From the NCBI GenBank assembly GCA_041751425.1, contig JBGSXL010000017.1, positions 1 through 64,000 of the forward strand: a stretch of DNA of 64,000 bases, written 5' to 3'. This document shows positions 15,930-25,800 of the stretch, piece by piece. The translations under genes and the position numbers were made by a program. This DNA comes from JAVVEG01 sp041751425. GTDB lineage: Bacteria; Pseudomonadota; Gammaproteobacteria; Pseudomonadales; Pseudohongiellaceae. The notes below the pieces were generated by a model. The model had not been told where the DNA came from. It ran no database searches and was given only the letters and a program-made list of their open reading frames with translations. Position 1 is the first letter of the stretch. Each line of letters starts with the position of its first letter.

Positions 15930-17258
15930 TTACTGCGAGCGTGAGTTTCTGTCACCCATCCCCATGGCGTGACGCGTGAAAGTTGTCTTAACCTGCGGCA
16001 ATAAATCAATCGAAAATAATCCAAACTTGCGCGCCCAAACCAGCGTTGGATTTTTGCTGGAAAAAAGTTTTGTGATGTAGTGGCTGAAGTTGATCGTATT
16101 CGTCTGATCGCTTTGTTGCTTCAGCAGATATTTTTTCAGCTCACCCATAGTGCCCGGGGATTTCCCTGCCAACATTGCTGCGTTTACAGTTTCTGCCAAT
16201 GCCAATGCATCTCTGAGTGCCAGATTCAAACCTTGCCCGGCAACCGGGTGCAATGTGTGCGCGACATTGCCCAGTAGCACCAATCCCGGCCTTATCTGTT
16301 CGGATGCAACGCTCAAACTCAGTGGATACGCATTACGTGTCCCCACTTTAGTGATACGCCCCAGTCGGCGACCAAAGCGTTCCTGCAATGCAGAAATAAA
16401 CTCGGCATCCGTCATTGCCAATACCGAGTCAGCCTGTGCCTGTGGCAACGTCCATATTAAGGCGCCACGATTCTTTTTTTGCAAAGAAGGTAGTGGCAGC
16501 ACCGCCAATGGCCCGGTATCTGTGAATCTCTCGTAGGCGATATTGTCATGTGGCTCCGTAAACGAGATATTGCTGATCAGCGCTTTTTGTTCATAATGTG
16601 TAATGGTGTTTCGAATGCCCAATTGATCACACAGATCAGATTTACCACCATCGGCCAGTACAACCAGATTCGCGTTCACGGGTTGTGCATCTTTTAATCC
16701 CGCAACTTCTAACGCTAATTCCATCCCGGTATCTATCGGTTTCAGGCTGCTGACTTTCGCCGGACACAGCAAGCTGATGAAAGGTGCCGCTTGCAGCGCT
16801 TTATGCAGAAGTAGTCCCAAATGCTGGTTCTCAACAACATACCCCAGTGCATCTACCGCCAGGTCTTCCGCTTCAATGCGTGTCGCACCAAAACGGCCGC
16901 GATCAGATACATGAATCGTTTCGATGCGTTCACATTTCGCCGAGATTTCCTGCCACAGATTCAGTGTTTCGAATATTTTTCTGCTGCCGAAAGACAAGGC
17001 GGTTGTGCGGGCATCGAAGTTTTCTTTTGGAACTTCTTTTGGAACTTCTTTTGGAACTTCTGTTGTAATCCCTGTCGCGATCCCTGTCGCGATCTCCTTT
17101 GCAACTGTTGCGCCATCCTGGGCAAAAGATTCAACAACCAGTAACTTTAGTTTATGCTTCACACACAGATGACTCAGCGCCAGAGCAAAACTGGCGCCCA
17201 CCATACCACCCCCGATGATGGCGATATCATAATGTTGTTGGGGTTGGTTAATTTTCAT
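15930..17258 (-). CDS. ubiH: 2-octaprenyl-6-methoxyphenol hydroxylase, UbiH
   Basis: About 442 residues. FAD-binding IAIIGGGMVGASFALALSHL lies near the N-terminus and the second FAD motif LLGNVAHTLHPVAGQGLNLA near residue 330; GNVAHTLHPxAGQGxNL is typical of UbiH, which hydroxylates C1 of the ubiquinone precursor. The ATG at 17258 overlaps the pepP stop (TGATG), as in the conserved pepP-ubiH operon. A GTG three bases earlier is also possible. An unusual tandem repeat adds TGIATGITTEVPKEVPKEVP in the N-terminal region (see 17023), so the protein is longer there than relatives. Confidence 0.85.
   Translation of the reverse strand: MKINQPQQHYDIAIIGGGMVGASFALALSHLCVKHKLKLLVVESFAQDGATVAKEIATGIATGITTEVPKEVPKEVPKENFDARTTALSFGSRKIFETLNLWQEISAKCERIETIHVSDRGRFGATRIEAEDLAVDALGYVVENQHLGLLLHKALQAAPFISLLCPAKVSSLKPIDTGMELALEVAGLKDAQPVNANLVVLADGGKSDLCDQLGIRNTITHYEQKALISNISFTEPHDNIAYERFTDTGPLAVLPLPSLQKKNRGALIWTLPQAQADSVLAMTDAEFISALQERFGRRLGRITKVGTRNAYPLSLSVASEQIRPGLVLLGNVAHTLHPVAGQGLNLALRDALALAETVNAAMLAGKSPGTMGELKKYLLKQQSDQTNTINFSHYITKLFSSKNPTLVWARKFGLFSIDLLPQVKTTFTRHAMGMGDRNSRSQ
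17023..17094 (-). repeat. 12-bp tandem repeat inside ubiH
   Basis: Three exact copies of TTCTTTTGGAAC (17023-17058), one degenerate copy (17059-17070) and two exact copies of CCTGTCGCGATC (17071-17094) follow one another. They encode two peptide repeats, EVPK x3 and TGIA x2 (or slightly shifted). Twelve-base units keep the frame, so copy number can vary without breaking the enzyme. Confidence 0.9.
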
Positions 17259-18610
17259 CACGCGACTTGGGCAGGCGCAATACGATTCGCCATGAAGGCT
17301 TCTATTTCGGCCACAGTTTTTGGTGCGCCTTCCGTCAGCACCCGATTACCGTTTTTGGTCACCAGCACATCATCTTCGATGCGGATACCAATGCCACGCC
17401 ATTTCTTCGCGACACTTTTTTCATCCGGAGCAATATAAATGCCAGGCTCGATTGTCGTCACCATACCGGGCTCAAGCAGGCGCCAGTGATCATCAATTTT
17501 ATAGTCACCCACGTCATGCACATCCATGCCCAGCCAGTGACCTGCGCGATGCATGTAGAACGGTTTATAGGCTTCCGTTTCTATCAACGTCTGCACATCA
17601 CCCTTGAGTAGTCCAAGTTTTACCAGACCGCTTGTAATGACCTGCACCGTCACATTGTGTGGTGCATCCCAGCTCGTACCGGGCTTGATGATTTTAATGG
17701 CTTCAAGCTGCGCCTCCAGCACGATGTTGTAAAGGGCTTTCTGTTCTGCTGTGAAGCGTCCATTGGCAGGAAACGTTCTGGTGATGTCCGCTGCGTAGTA
17801 TTCATACTCACAACCGGCATCGATCAACACCAACTCGCCATCATTGAGTTCGTCTGTGTTCTCAATATAGTGAAGAATGCACGCATTTTTCCCGGCGGCC
17901 ACAATACTGTTATAGGCCGGTGCACGACTTCCTGAGCGCATGAACTCATGCATTATTTCTGCTTCCAGATGATACTCGCATAAACCTGGCCGACTCGTTA
18001 GCATCGCGCGTTTATGTGCGGCTACGGATATGGCTGCTGCGCGGTCCATCAATTTTATTTCGGCAGCACTCTTCAAAAGACGCATTTCATGCAACAGGTG
18101 GTCCAATACCAGAAACTCGCCGGGCGGATGTGCACCCTGTTTCACTCTGGAACGAATAATCTTTACCCAGTCCATAACGCGTTGGTCGAAGCGCGCGTCT
18201 TTACCCATGCAATAGTAAACGCGGTCCCGACCTTCTATCAGTCCGGGCAGAATGTCGTCAATATCACCAATGGGGAAGGCGTCGTCCAGACCCAGTTTTA
18301 GTTTTGCCTGTTCCGGGCCATATAAAGTGCCTGACCACAATTCCTTGGTCTTGTCCTTCTCCTGACAAAACAGCACGACCTGACCCTGCTTGCGGCCTGG
18401 GATCAATGCCAGAACGGCGTTTTCTTCGGCAAAACCAGTCAGATAATAAAAGTCACTGTTTTGACGATAGGGGTATTCAGTGTCATTGCTGCGGGTACTT
18501 GCAGGCGCGGTTGCCAGCAGCGCGATGCTGTTAGGCTCCATGTGATCCATCAGTTCTTTGCGCCGTTTCGCAGCCTCTTTCCAGGCTGCCTGCTGATTAC
18601 TGCTAGTCAT
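17258..18610 (-). CDS. pepP: Xaa-Pro aminopeptidase P
   Basis: 450 residues, a pita-bread metallopeptidase (M24B). The N-terminal domain (RRKELMDHMEPNSIALLATA) precedes the catalytic domain, where the five dinuclear-metal ligands are visible: ELVLIDAGCEYEYYAADITR (two Asp), HRAGHWLGMDVHDVGDY (His), VTTIEPGIYI (Glu) and GIGIRIEDDVLV (Glu). It removes N-terminal residues preceding proline in the cytosol. It is the first gene of a pepP-ubiH operon. The ygfB/UPF0149 gene usually upstream of pepP is absent; the next upstream gene is divergent. Confidence 0.93.
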   Translation of the reverse strand: MTSSNQQAAWKEAAKRRKELMDHMEPNSIALLATAPASTRSNDTEYPYRQNSDFYYLTGFAEENAVLALIPGRKQGQVVLFCQEKDKTKELWSGTLYGPEQAKLKLGLDDAFPIGDIDDILPGLIEGRDRVYYCMGKDARFDQRVMDWVKIIRSRVKQGAHPPGEFLVLDHLLHEMRLLKSAAEIKLMDRAAAISVAAHKRAMLTSRPGLCEYHLEAEIMHEFMRSGSRAPAYNSIVAAGKNACILHYIENTDELNDGELVLIDAGCEYEYYAADITRTFPANGRFTAEQKALYNIVLEAQLEAIKIIKPGTSWDAPHNVTVQVITSGLVKLGLLKGDVQTLIETEAYKPFYMHRAGHWLGMDVHDVGDYKIDDHWRLLEPGMVTTIEPGIYIAPDEKSVAKKWRGIGIRIEDDVLVTKNGNRVLTEGAPKTVAEIEAFMANRIAPAQVA

Positions 18611-18753
18611 ACGTTTATCCTGTTGAGTTTATATCACTGATTATGCCCGACTTTTTCCTCTCACACTTGTTGACCGACCCCTGCCACATCTCTATAGTAG
18701 CGAGACCCGTACTTGGCTGGCTTACTCCTGAGCCAGATTTGTAGCGACCCATT

Positions 18754-18963
18754 ATGATGAATGACGAAAGATTCAATGCGCTGGATGAAAAAATTGATGC
18801 CCTGGTCGCGCTTTGTGCCGACATGAAAAGGGAAAACCAGACGCTAAGAGCCAAAGAGCATAACTGGCAAAGTGAACGCCAGCAACTGCTGGAAAACAAT
18901 AAACTGGCCAAGAGTCGGCTTGAGTCTGTGCTGAGTCGGCTGAAATCCATGGAGCAGTCGTGA
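18754..18963 (+). CDS. TIGR02449-family coiled-coil protein
   Basis: 69 residues, almost entirely coiled coil (heptads through LDEKIDALVALCADMKRENQ and LLENNKLAKSRLESVLSRLK). It is a small conserved protein encoded just before zapA in many gammaproteobacteria, likely related to cell division, but without proven function. The stop (TGA 18961-18963) directly precedes the zapA ATG at 18964, so translation is coupled. Confidence 0.8.
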   Translation: MMNDERFNALDEKIDALVALCADMKRENQTLRAKEHNWQSERQQLLENNKLAKSRLESVLSRLKSMEQS

Positions 18964-19287
18964 ATGTCGGAAGAGAACGATAGCCCCAGCACTGTTGCAG
19001 TCAAAATTCTGGACAAAGAATATCAGATCAGCTGTCCTCCTTCGGAGCAGGATGCTCTCCTGAAGTCTGCACGCCATCTCGATGAGAATATGCGCAAGAT
19101 CAAAGGCCGTGGCAATATTCATGGCCTGGAAAAAATTTCTGTGATGGCCGCATTGAATATTACGCACGAAATGCTGGGCAAAAACCGACTAATTAATGAA
19201 ACCCGCCACAGCACCGTACAACAACTGAAATTCCTTGAAGACAAGATAGACCGTGCGTTGCAGAGCGCTCGTCAGTTAGAAATCTGA
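18964..19287 (+). CDS. zapA: Cell-division protein ZapA
   Basis: 107 residues. The N-terminal globular part (VAVKILDKEYQISCPPSEQD ALLKSARHLDENM) is the ZapA domain and the C-terminal part is a coiled coil. ZapA tetramers bundle FtsZ filaments at the division ring. Length matches E. coli ZapA. Its position immediately upstream of 6S RNA and fthC is the standard gammaproteobacterial order. Confidence 0.92.
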   Translation: MSEENDSPSTVAVKILDKEYQISCPPSEQDALLKSARHLDENMRKIKGRGNIHGLEKISVMAALNITHEMLGKNRLINETRHSTVQQLKFLEDKIDRALQSARQLEI

Positions 19288-19356
19288 ATCATTTTCTATC
19301 TCTTTTCTCTGTTACAAAAAAGTTTGCCTATTTGCTCGATAGCCTGAATCAACTTC

Positions 19357-19364
19357 TATATACT
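19357..19364 (+). promoter_or_regulatory. Likely -10 region of the 6S RNA promoter
   Basis: TATATACT lies about seven bases before the inferred 5' end of 6S RNA (19371). The -35 element is less clear. Confidence 0.45.
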
Positions 19365-19370
19365 CAATTC

Positions 19371-19556
19371 ATAGTCGCCTGGAGCACTAGCCAATCAAAA
19401 GTGTTCTTGAGCCGATTCTGTTACTTTGGAGGCTCTATACAGGATGTTGTTGTGCAAGTCCGCTTGACGGAAAGCCTTATGCATCTGCGGAGCCACCACC
19501 TGGGCCACTGGGTTCAGGACTATTTTGGTAGCGGTGCTTTGGGTGGCTTCCCGTCA
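19371..19556 (+). ncRNA. ssrS: 6S RNA
   Basis: The interval between zapA and fthC is the conserved site of ssrS. The sequence shares scattered blocks with E. coli 6S RNA: TTGAGCCGATTCTGTTA (compare CUGAGCCGAU), AAGTCCGCTTGACGGAAAGC followed by CTTATGCATCTGCGG, and CACCTGGGCCACTGGGTTCA followed by GGA. The ends pair (GCC...AGCAC with GTGCT...GGC), forming the closing stem around the large central bubble that imitates an open promoter. 6S RNA binds sigma-70 RNA polymerase in stationary phase. The ends are estimates to within several bases. Confidence 0.85.
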
Positions 19557-19588
19557 ATAAAATCATCGACTTCGTCCGCTGTACTTCT

Positions 19589-20206
19589 ATGACAGTTCCG
19601 ATGACAACTGAACTTCGTTCCAAACTGCGCAAATCACTACGGGCCGCTCGCCGGTCACTCAACCCCCGACAGCAACGTAAAGCAGCCGCAGGTTTATTGC
19701 GCATCGGTTTGCGTCAACTGCTTTTCCGCAAAGCCAGGCATATTGCTTTTTATCTGCCTATCGATGGCGAAATAGACTCTGGCGCGCTTTTAGCGCATGC
19801 ACTCAGAAACGGTAAGCATTGTTATTTGCCGGTGCTTGGTCGCGGGGCGGTACCAAAGATGATGTTTGTCCGCTTTAATCCTGTGGAGCGCTTGACCACG
19901 AATCGTTGGGGCATCAAGGAACCGCTTTTACGCAGCACAAATCGGATAGCGCCCTGGGCACTGGATCTGGTGTTTGTGCCACTCACCGGGTTTGACGAAG
20001 CCTGCAACAGGCTGGGAATGGGGAAAGGTTTTTATGACCGGGCTTTTGATTTCAAACACGGGTTACAGCGCAGAAGTCCACAATTGGTTGGTTTGGCACA
20101 TGAATGCCAGAAACAGAAAGCCCTGCCCGTAGAGAGCTGGGATATTGCCATGGATTGGGTTTTTAGCGACTGCGCCGTCTATCAGCGCACAACACAGGGA
20201 TATTAA
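19589..20206 (+). CDS. fthC: 5-formyltetrahydrofolate cyclo-ligase
   Basis: 205 residues (YgfA family). The ATP-binding and substrate motifs include RRSLNPRQQRKAAAGLL, HIAFYLPIDGEIDS, DLVFVPLTGFDEACNRLGMG and KGFYDRAF. It converts 5-formyl-THF to 5,10-methenyl-THF using ATP. It follows ssrS, with which it is often co-transcribed. A second ATG lies at 19601. Confidence 0.9.
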   Translation: MTVPMTTELRSKLRKSLRAARRSLNPRQQRKAAAGLLRIGLRQLLFRKARHIAFYLPIDGEIDSGALLAHALRNGKHCYLPVLGRGAVPKMMFVRFNPVERLTTNRWGIKEPLLRSTNRIAPWALDLVFVPLTGFDEACNRLGMGKGFYDRAFDFKHGLQRRSPQLVGLAHECQKQKALPVESWDIAMDWVFSDCAVYQRTTQGY

Positions 20207-20295
20207 AGCAGTCCGCTCTGTACCACTCCGCTAACCAAAACTCCCAAAGCAAACAGGACGACAACTACAGTGAGCATATCAGGTCTGCGCTTCAT
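20203..20295 (-). CDS. 30-residue single-pass membrane protein
   Basis: A short frame reads MKRRPDMLTVVVVLFALG then VLVSGVVQSGLL, a positively charged N-terminus followed by one hydrophobic helix. Its stop overlaps the fthC stop convergently by three bases (20203-20206). A weak GGAA-type site precedes the ATG. Similar ~30-residue proteins starting with M(K/Q)RRPD are remembered next to fthC in related genomes, though this was not checked. The function is unknown; single-helix microproteins often modulate membrane complexes. Confidence 0.55.
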   Translation of the reverse strand: MKRRPDMLTVVVVLFALGVLVSGVVQSGLL

Positions 20296-20537
20296 GAATT
20301 TTCCATCATTCCAGTTAATTAAAATTATTATTTGAGAAATCTGGCTAGCTAACTTTGCTAACGCGTTGAAGAGTAATACAAATATCTTTCATTGACAATC
20401 ATCAATCTAAAATACTTGCTTATTTATTGTGCAATGTTACAAACCTGAATATCAGATCCGGCACCAAATCCAAAGCAGGTGTCTCAATAGCCGACTCATC
20501 AAGCGTTACAAACTGCTGCTTGCGAGCTTTTTTAATA

Positions 20538-20553
20538 CTGTTAATATATACAG
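20538..20553 (+). promoter_or_regulatory. LexA (SOS) box upstream of imuA
   Basis: CTGTTAATATATACAG fits the gammaproteobacterial LexA consensus CTG-N10-CAG perfectly, with an A/T-rich centre. It lies four bases before the candidate ATG of imuA. Confidence 0.9.
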
Positions 20554-20557
20554 TATT

Positions 20558-21265
20558 ATGCCCTCTGATAATAATTATTCCATTACTAATCAACAAGTTG
20601 AAATATCAGGAAATGAAATTGAGAACTTGCTGCAAAAAACTCCCGCCCTGTGGCGAGGGAGTGCGTCCCGTCTTGCGCGAGAAAATCTGGAGAAAGGTCT
20701 GCCCAGTGGTTATCCCACACTCGATAACATGTTGCCCTGGGGTGGTTGGCCATGCCACGGCATAGTTGAGATTGTCAGCACGCAGGAACACATCGGTGAA
20801 TTGCGTTTACTGATACCCTTGCTGCGCTCACTCAGCCAGCAACAGCGCTCCAGTCTCTGGATCACGCCACCTTATACGCCCTATGCGCCGGCTCTGTTGC
20901 AGGCAGGCATTGCCACAGAGCACATCTATTTTGTCAAAGCCGGTATTTCCTGGCGCCAAAGCCTGTGGAGCATGGAGAAGGCTTTACAGAGTCCCGATTG
21001 CGCTCTGGTGCTGGCCTGGTTACAGCAACTCACTATTCCCGTGTTGCGCCGCCTGCAGCTTGCAGCCAATACCGGGCGCACGCTGGGCGTTGTCTTCCAC
21101 CAGCGCCAGTTGACCAACTCTCCCTCCGTTTTGCGGCTGGCAGTAAAGGCTCTTGTCGGCAGTGCAGAACATCCGCCGGGCACACTTGCCGTGCGGGTCA
21201 TGAAAGCGCGCGGTTGTCATCATCGGCCGGCATGCATGATTCCTGTATCCAGGAGGCCGTCATGA
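20558..21265 (+). CDS. imuA: ImuA, SOS-induced RecA-like accessory mutagenesis factor
   Basis: 235 residues, RecA/SulA-like. The core shows LWRGSASRLARENLEKGLPS, GYPTLDNMLPWGGWPCHGIV, LWITPPYTPYAPALLQAG and LPSDCALVLAW-like features. The Walker A region (IVEIVSTQEHIGELR) is degenerate, as is usual for ImuA. It works with ImuB and DnaE2 in error-prone translesion synthesis. The ATG at 20558 is only four bases from the LexA box, so a transcript from there would be nearly leaderless; TTG at 20627 (LLQKTPALWRG) is an alternative that fits the usual family start. Its stop overlaps the imuB ATG (ATGA). Confidence 0.85.
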   Translation: MPSDNNYSITNQQVEISGNEIENLLQKTPALWRGSASRLARENLEKGLPSGYPTLDNMLPWGGWPCHGIVEIVSTQEHIGELRLLIPLLRSLSQQQRSSLWITPPYTPYAPALLQAGIATEHIYFVKAGISWRQSLWSMEKALQSPDCALVLAWLQQLTIPVLRRLQLAANTGRTLGVVFHQRQLTNSPSVLRLAVKALVGSAEHPPGTLAVRVMKARGCHHRPACMIPVSRRPS

Positions 21266-22806
21266 GGACTTACTCTCTGCGGAAAGCAGATGCTTTGAAG
21301 AAGCCGCCCGCTTTACACAAACAAGTCACCTTGCAGCTGCCGGAACACACACTCAAGCCACGTCAGCAGAACACCAACCGGGGCGCTGTTCATTATCCGC
21401 CTATTTCCTCCAGGTCAATCTCCTCCGGGCCAATCGCTCAGGGAAACCGCAAAAGAGAGTCGTTGTGGTATGCCGTTTGTTTCGCTTATCTGCAACAACC
21501 CGGCAGCGCAGAAGACTACCAGCGCCTGCAACAACTGGCAGAACTTATTCTCCAGTTAAGTGCCCGCGTCAGTCTGCAACCACCTGACTCCATCGTGTTT
21601 GAAGTGCGCAGCAGCCTGCGCTATTTCGGGGGCATCGCCAATATCCGTAACCGGCTGCAACTTCTGTTGCACACACAACTGGAACACTGGGGTCTGGATA
21701 CCGACTTCTATCATGCCGCCACACCCACGCCTGCAAGCAGTGTATTGCTGGCACGCAACAAGGCAAATGTCCTTGTCTATCAAACCAGCAATCTGCGCTC
21801 GGTGCTGGGGCAACTGCCTCTTGCCTCGCTACCCATCACCCGCCGCGATAATGAGAAATTCCGAAAAACAGGTTTATTTTATCTTCGTGACATCTGGCGC
21901 CTTTCAACCGCCGGGTTGCGCCAGCGGTTCGGCAGAGAGTTTGTCAATTATCTTGATCGCTGTCTTGGCAAATGTGCCGACCCCCTGAGAGTGCTTGAAC
22001 CAGCCCCAACTTTCCAGAGCAGACATGAGCTGGACTACCCGGTTGATAACATCATCCGATTACTGCCCGTGTTTCAGGAGTTGATCGACCAGTTATGCGG
22101 TTTCCTGCAACAAAGAGAATTATGTACTTCGCATTTGTTAGTGCTTGTTGAACACGAGGAACAGACACCCACTATTATTGAAATGCACCTGCGGCGCGCC
22201 GCCCGCTCACCAAAGCATCTGTTTTTACTGCTGGAGAATCGGTGCAGGACGCTGGTACTGAGCGCTCCGGTTATGGCAGCGACATTAAAGTCAGAGCACT
22301 TCGACAGATTTTTTGCAGAAAACAAATCCTTGCTGGATGAAAATAGCGACGAAGCAGCCGCTGGTGGCAACACTTCGTTTACAGATTTGCTTGAACAGTT
22401 GCAGGCCCGTCTTGGCGATAATGTTATTCGCACATTGCAAGCGCTGCCCGAGCACCGTCCTGAATATGCCTGCAAAAACTATAGCTACAATGATGCTGAT
22501 ACTAAAAAACAAAAAATAAAATTTTCTGCCATCAGTAGCGGCTTACGCCCCTGCTGGTTGCTGGAGCGGCCTTACCCGCTGCAGGAGAAAAACGGCCATA
22601 TCTATCTGACCGGAACGCTGGCAACGGGAGGCAGCACAACACCCATTCAGATTATCAGTGAAATGGAAAGAATTGAGTCCGGTTGGTGGGCAGATGCGGA
22701 TACCCGGCGCGACTATTACATTGCTGCCAATCGACAAGGGCAGTTACTGTGGATTTTCAAAGCACGCAGTCAGATGACTGGGTGGTACCTGCACGGTTTC
22801 TTCTGA
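21262..22806 (+). CDS. imuB: ImuB, catalytically inactive Y-family polymerase homologue
   Basis: 514 residues. After a poorly conserved ~80-residue N-terminus come the PolY palm and finger relatives (SLWYAVCFAYLQQPGSAEDY, SIVFEVRSSLRYFGGIANIR), then HhH and little-finger parts (GLFYLRDIWRLSTAGLRQRF, GREFVNYLDRCLGKCADPLR). The acidic metal ligands of true Y-family enzymes are not evident, as expected for ImuB, which instead bridges the beta clamp, ImuA and DnaE2. AGGAGG lies five bases before ATG 21262 and the gene overlaps imuA by four bases. The first ~80 residues with a QLPEHTLKPRQQN stretch are longer than in typical ImuB. Confidence 0.85.
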   Translation: MRTYSLRKADALKKPPALHKQVTLQLPEHTLKPRQQNTNRGAVHYPPISSRSISSGPIAQGNRKRESLWYAVCFAYLQQPGSAEDYQRLQQLAELILQLSARVSLQPPDSIVFEVRSSLRYFGGIANIRNRLQLLLHTQLEHWGLDTDFYHAATPTPASSVLLARNKANVLVYQTSNLRSVLGQLPLASLPITRRDNEKFRKTGLFYLRDIWRLSTAGLRQRFGREFVNYLDRCLGKCADPLRVLEPAPTFQSRHELDYPVDNIIRLLPVFQELIDQLCGFLQQRELCTSHLLVLVEHEEQTPTIIEMHLRRAARSPKHLFLLLENRCRTLVLSAPVMAATLKSEHFDRFFAENKSLLDENSDEAAAGGNTSFTDLLEQLQARLGDNVIRTLQALPEHRPEYACKNYSYNDADTKKQKIKFSAISSGLRPCWLLERPYPLQEKNGHIYLTGTLATGGSTTPIQIISEMERIESGWWADADTRRDYYIAANRQGQLLWIFKARSQMTGWYLHGFF

Positions 22807-22857
22807 TTTTCTGTTCAGGGGCGTTAATGCGTGTGATGCACGATAGTGTTCATACCG

Positions 22858-25800
22858 TCAGAAAAAATTGCGCGACCGCAACTGCATATCTTCCAGCCAG
22901 TTGCTCAGATCTGCCAGCTCTCTGGCAATCACATGGGTAACTCCCTCGCTCTTCTGCAAGGTACCCACTACTCCGATCAACATCCCATGGTTGACAGCGT
23001 AACGATATTTCTCGGCAATAGTTGGCCAGACAACCACGTTGATAAATCCGGTTTCATCTTCCAGAGTTAAAAATGTTACTCCTGCCGCTGTTTGTGGTCT
23101 TTGCCTGCAGGTGGTAACCCCAACCACTTTCACGAAGTAATCTCCCCCTGCTGCCAGCAGGGTCTCCGCGCTGGCAACCTTATAGCTATCTAAATGCTGT
23201 CGCAACAAAGCCAGAGGGTGACGGCGCAACGTCAACCCTGTACTCAGATAATCAGCAATAATATTCTGCCCCTCATCGGGTTTGGGCAGTAATAGATCCA
23301 GTGTTTGTCCCACGGATTCAGCGCCAGATTCCTGACCACTGCCTGCCGCCATTGGCAGGGCCGGTTGATAAACTCCCACTTGCCAGAAAGCACGGTAGCG
23401 ATCTCCTGCAAGGCTGGATAACGCATCGGCGGCGGCAAGTGCTTCGCTGTCTCTCTTACCCACGCCGGTACGGGCCATGAAGTCGTTACTGCTCTGAAAT
23501 ACTGCCTGTTTGCGTTGTGCCACAATGGTATCTGCTACCTGCAACGACAAACCTGCAACCATGCACAACCCCAGACGCACGCCCAACTCACCATCCACCA
23601 GCTCCAACGAACAATCTACCTCGCTGATATTCACATCTACAGGCAGCACAGCTACCTGATGCCTGCGCAGGTCCTGCACCAGTTGTGCTGGTGCATAGAA
23701 GCCCATCGGTTGACTGTTCAACAGCGCACAGGTAAAGGCCGCAGGATAATGACACTTGAGCCAGGAGGAGACATAAGCCAGCAGAGCAAAACTGGCGGAA
23801 TGCGATTCAGGAAAACCATAATCACCAAAGCCTTTTATCTGATTGTAGATCTGCAGCGCAAAGCCCTCGCTGTAACCACGTTCGCGCATGCCGATCAATA
23901 GTTTCTCTTTGAACGGTTCAAGCCCGCCTTTGCGCTTCCACGCCGCCATCGCGCGGCGCAACTGGTCGGCCTCACCGCCCGAGAAACCTGCGGCCACGAT
24001 GGCAATCTGCATCACCTGTTCCTGGAAAATCGGTATGCCCAGCGTACGTTCGAGAACTGCTCTTACCCCCTCACTGGGATAAACAACTGCTTCCCTGCCA
24101 CTGCGTCTGGCCAGATAGGGATGCACCATGTCTCCCTGAATAGGGCCGGGTCGCACTATTGCTATCTGTATCACCAGGTCATAATAACTTCTGGGTTTCA
24201 GACGTGGCAGCATGCTCATCTGCGCGCGGGATTCAATCTGGAATACACCTACCGTGTCTGCCGCGCACATCATGTCGTAAACGTTGGCATCCTCGGCAGG
24301 AATACTGTGCAGCGCAAGTTGCTGCCCGGTGCTGGCATTCACCAACTGCAGCGCTTTGCGAATAGCTGTCAGCATGCCCAGCGCCAGCACGTCCACTTTC
24401 AACAGGCCCAGCGCCTCCAGATCATCTTTCTCCCATTGAATAATTGTGCGCTCCGGCATCGCCGCATTCTCAATGGGCACGAGCTCCGATAATGGACCCT
24501 CACTGATAACAAACCCGCCCACGTGCTGCGAGAGATGGCGCGGAAAACCGAGCAGATTTTTTATCAGATAAAAAAGTCGCTCTGCTGTGCCCTGGTCTAT
24601 GTCAATCTGCTTATCCTGTAATTGCTGCGTGGAATTGCCATTACCGAAGTCAACTTTCTTCAGTAACTGTTCAATCACAGTCAGAGGAATGCCAAGGGTT
24701 TTCCCTACATCACGCACGGCACTGCGCCAGCGATAACAGATAACTGTTGCCGCCAGAGCGGCACGGTGCCGCCCATACTTCGTGTAAATATACTGAATGA
24801 CTTCCTCGCGTCTTTCGTGCTCGAAATCAACATCGATATCCGGTGGTTCATCCCGTTCGCGGGATAGAAAACGTTCAAACAGCAGATGCATACGGGCTGG
24901 ATCAACGGCGGTGATACCCAGGCAATAGCAAACCGCTGAATTAGCTGCCGAGCCTCTGCCCTGACAAAGAATGTTGCGGCTGCGGGCGAACTGAACCAGA
25001 TCATGCACGGTGAGGAAGAAGTGTTCGTAACGCAATTCTGCAATCAGTGCCAGTTCTCTTTCAACAGTATTGCGCACTTTGCGCGCTACGCCATCTGGCC
25101 AACGCGTATGCATACCCTGTTCGACAAGACAGCGTAACCAACTCTGTGGGGTATGCGCGGCTGGTACCAACTCATGCGGATACTCATAGCGCAATTCGGC
25201 AAGCGAGAAATTGCACAATGACGCAATGTGCGCAGATTCCCGGAGCAGGGTGTCTGGATAGAGTTGTTGCAATTGCGCGCGGCTGCGCAGATGTTGTTGT
25301 CCGTTGGCGGGTATGGCTGCGCCCAATGCATCCAACGTTGTGCCTAACCGAATCGCGGTGAGCGTATCACGCAACAAGCGCCGCTCAGGTTTGTGCATCG
25401 TGATACCGCCGCTGGCACAAAGGGGAATCTGCCACTGCGCTCCCAGCTCCTGCAACCATTGCAGCCTTGGTCTGTCATTCCCCAATTGCAGAAGCTCAAC
25501 GGCAATCCACAGACGCTGCGGGAATAAAGGCCGGATATTCAACAGGTGCTGTTTCTGCCCGGGCAGATCCATGTCTGCTGTAAACTCACAACCAATATCT
25601 GGAATCCACAGCGCAAGACACTCGGAACATGAGTGCTGTTGCAACATCGCCAGCGTAAGGTGGTAGGAACCTTTGACCGCCTTGCCTCTGGCCTGAGTAA
25701 TCAGATGCGAAAGCTGGGCATACCCTTTGCGGCTGGTAGCCAGCAGGACAAAATGCAACCCGTCATCACAAATGAACTCGCTGCCTATTACCAGTTTTAA

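Noticed and set aside
17023..17094. CRISPR-like tandem repeats
   Set aside because: The units are 12 bases, directly adjacent, in frame inside ubiH, and have no spacers.
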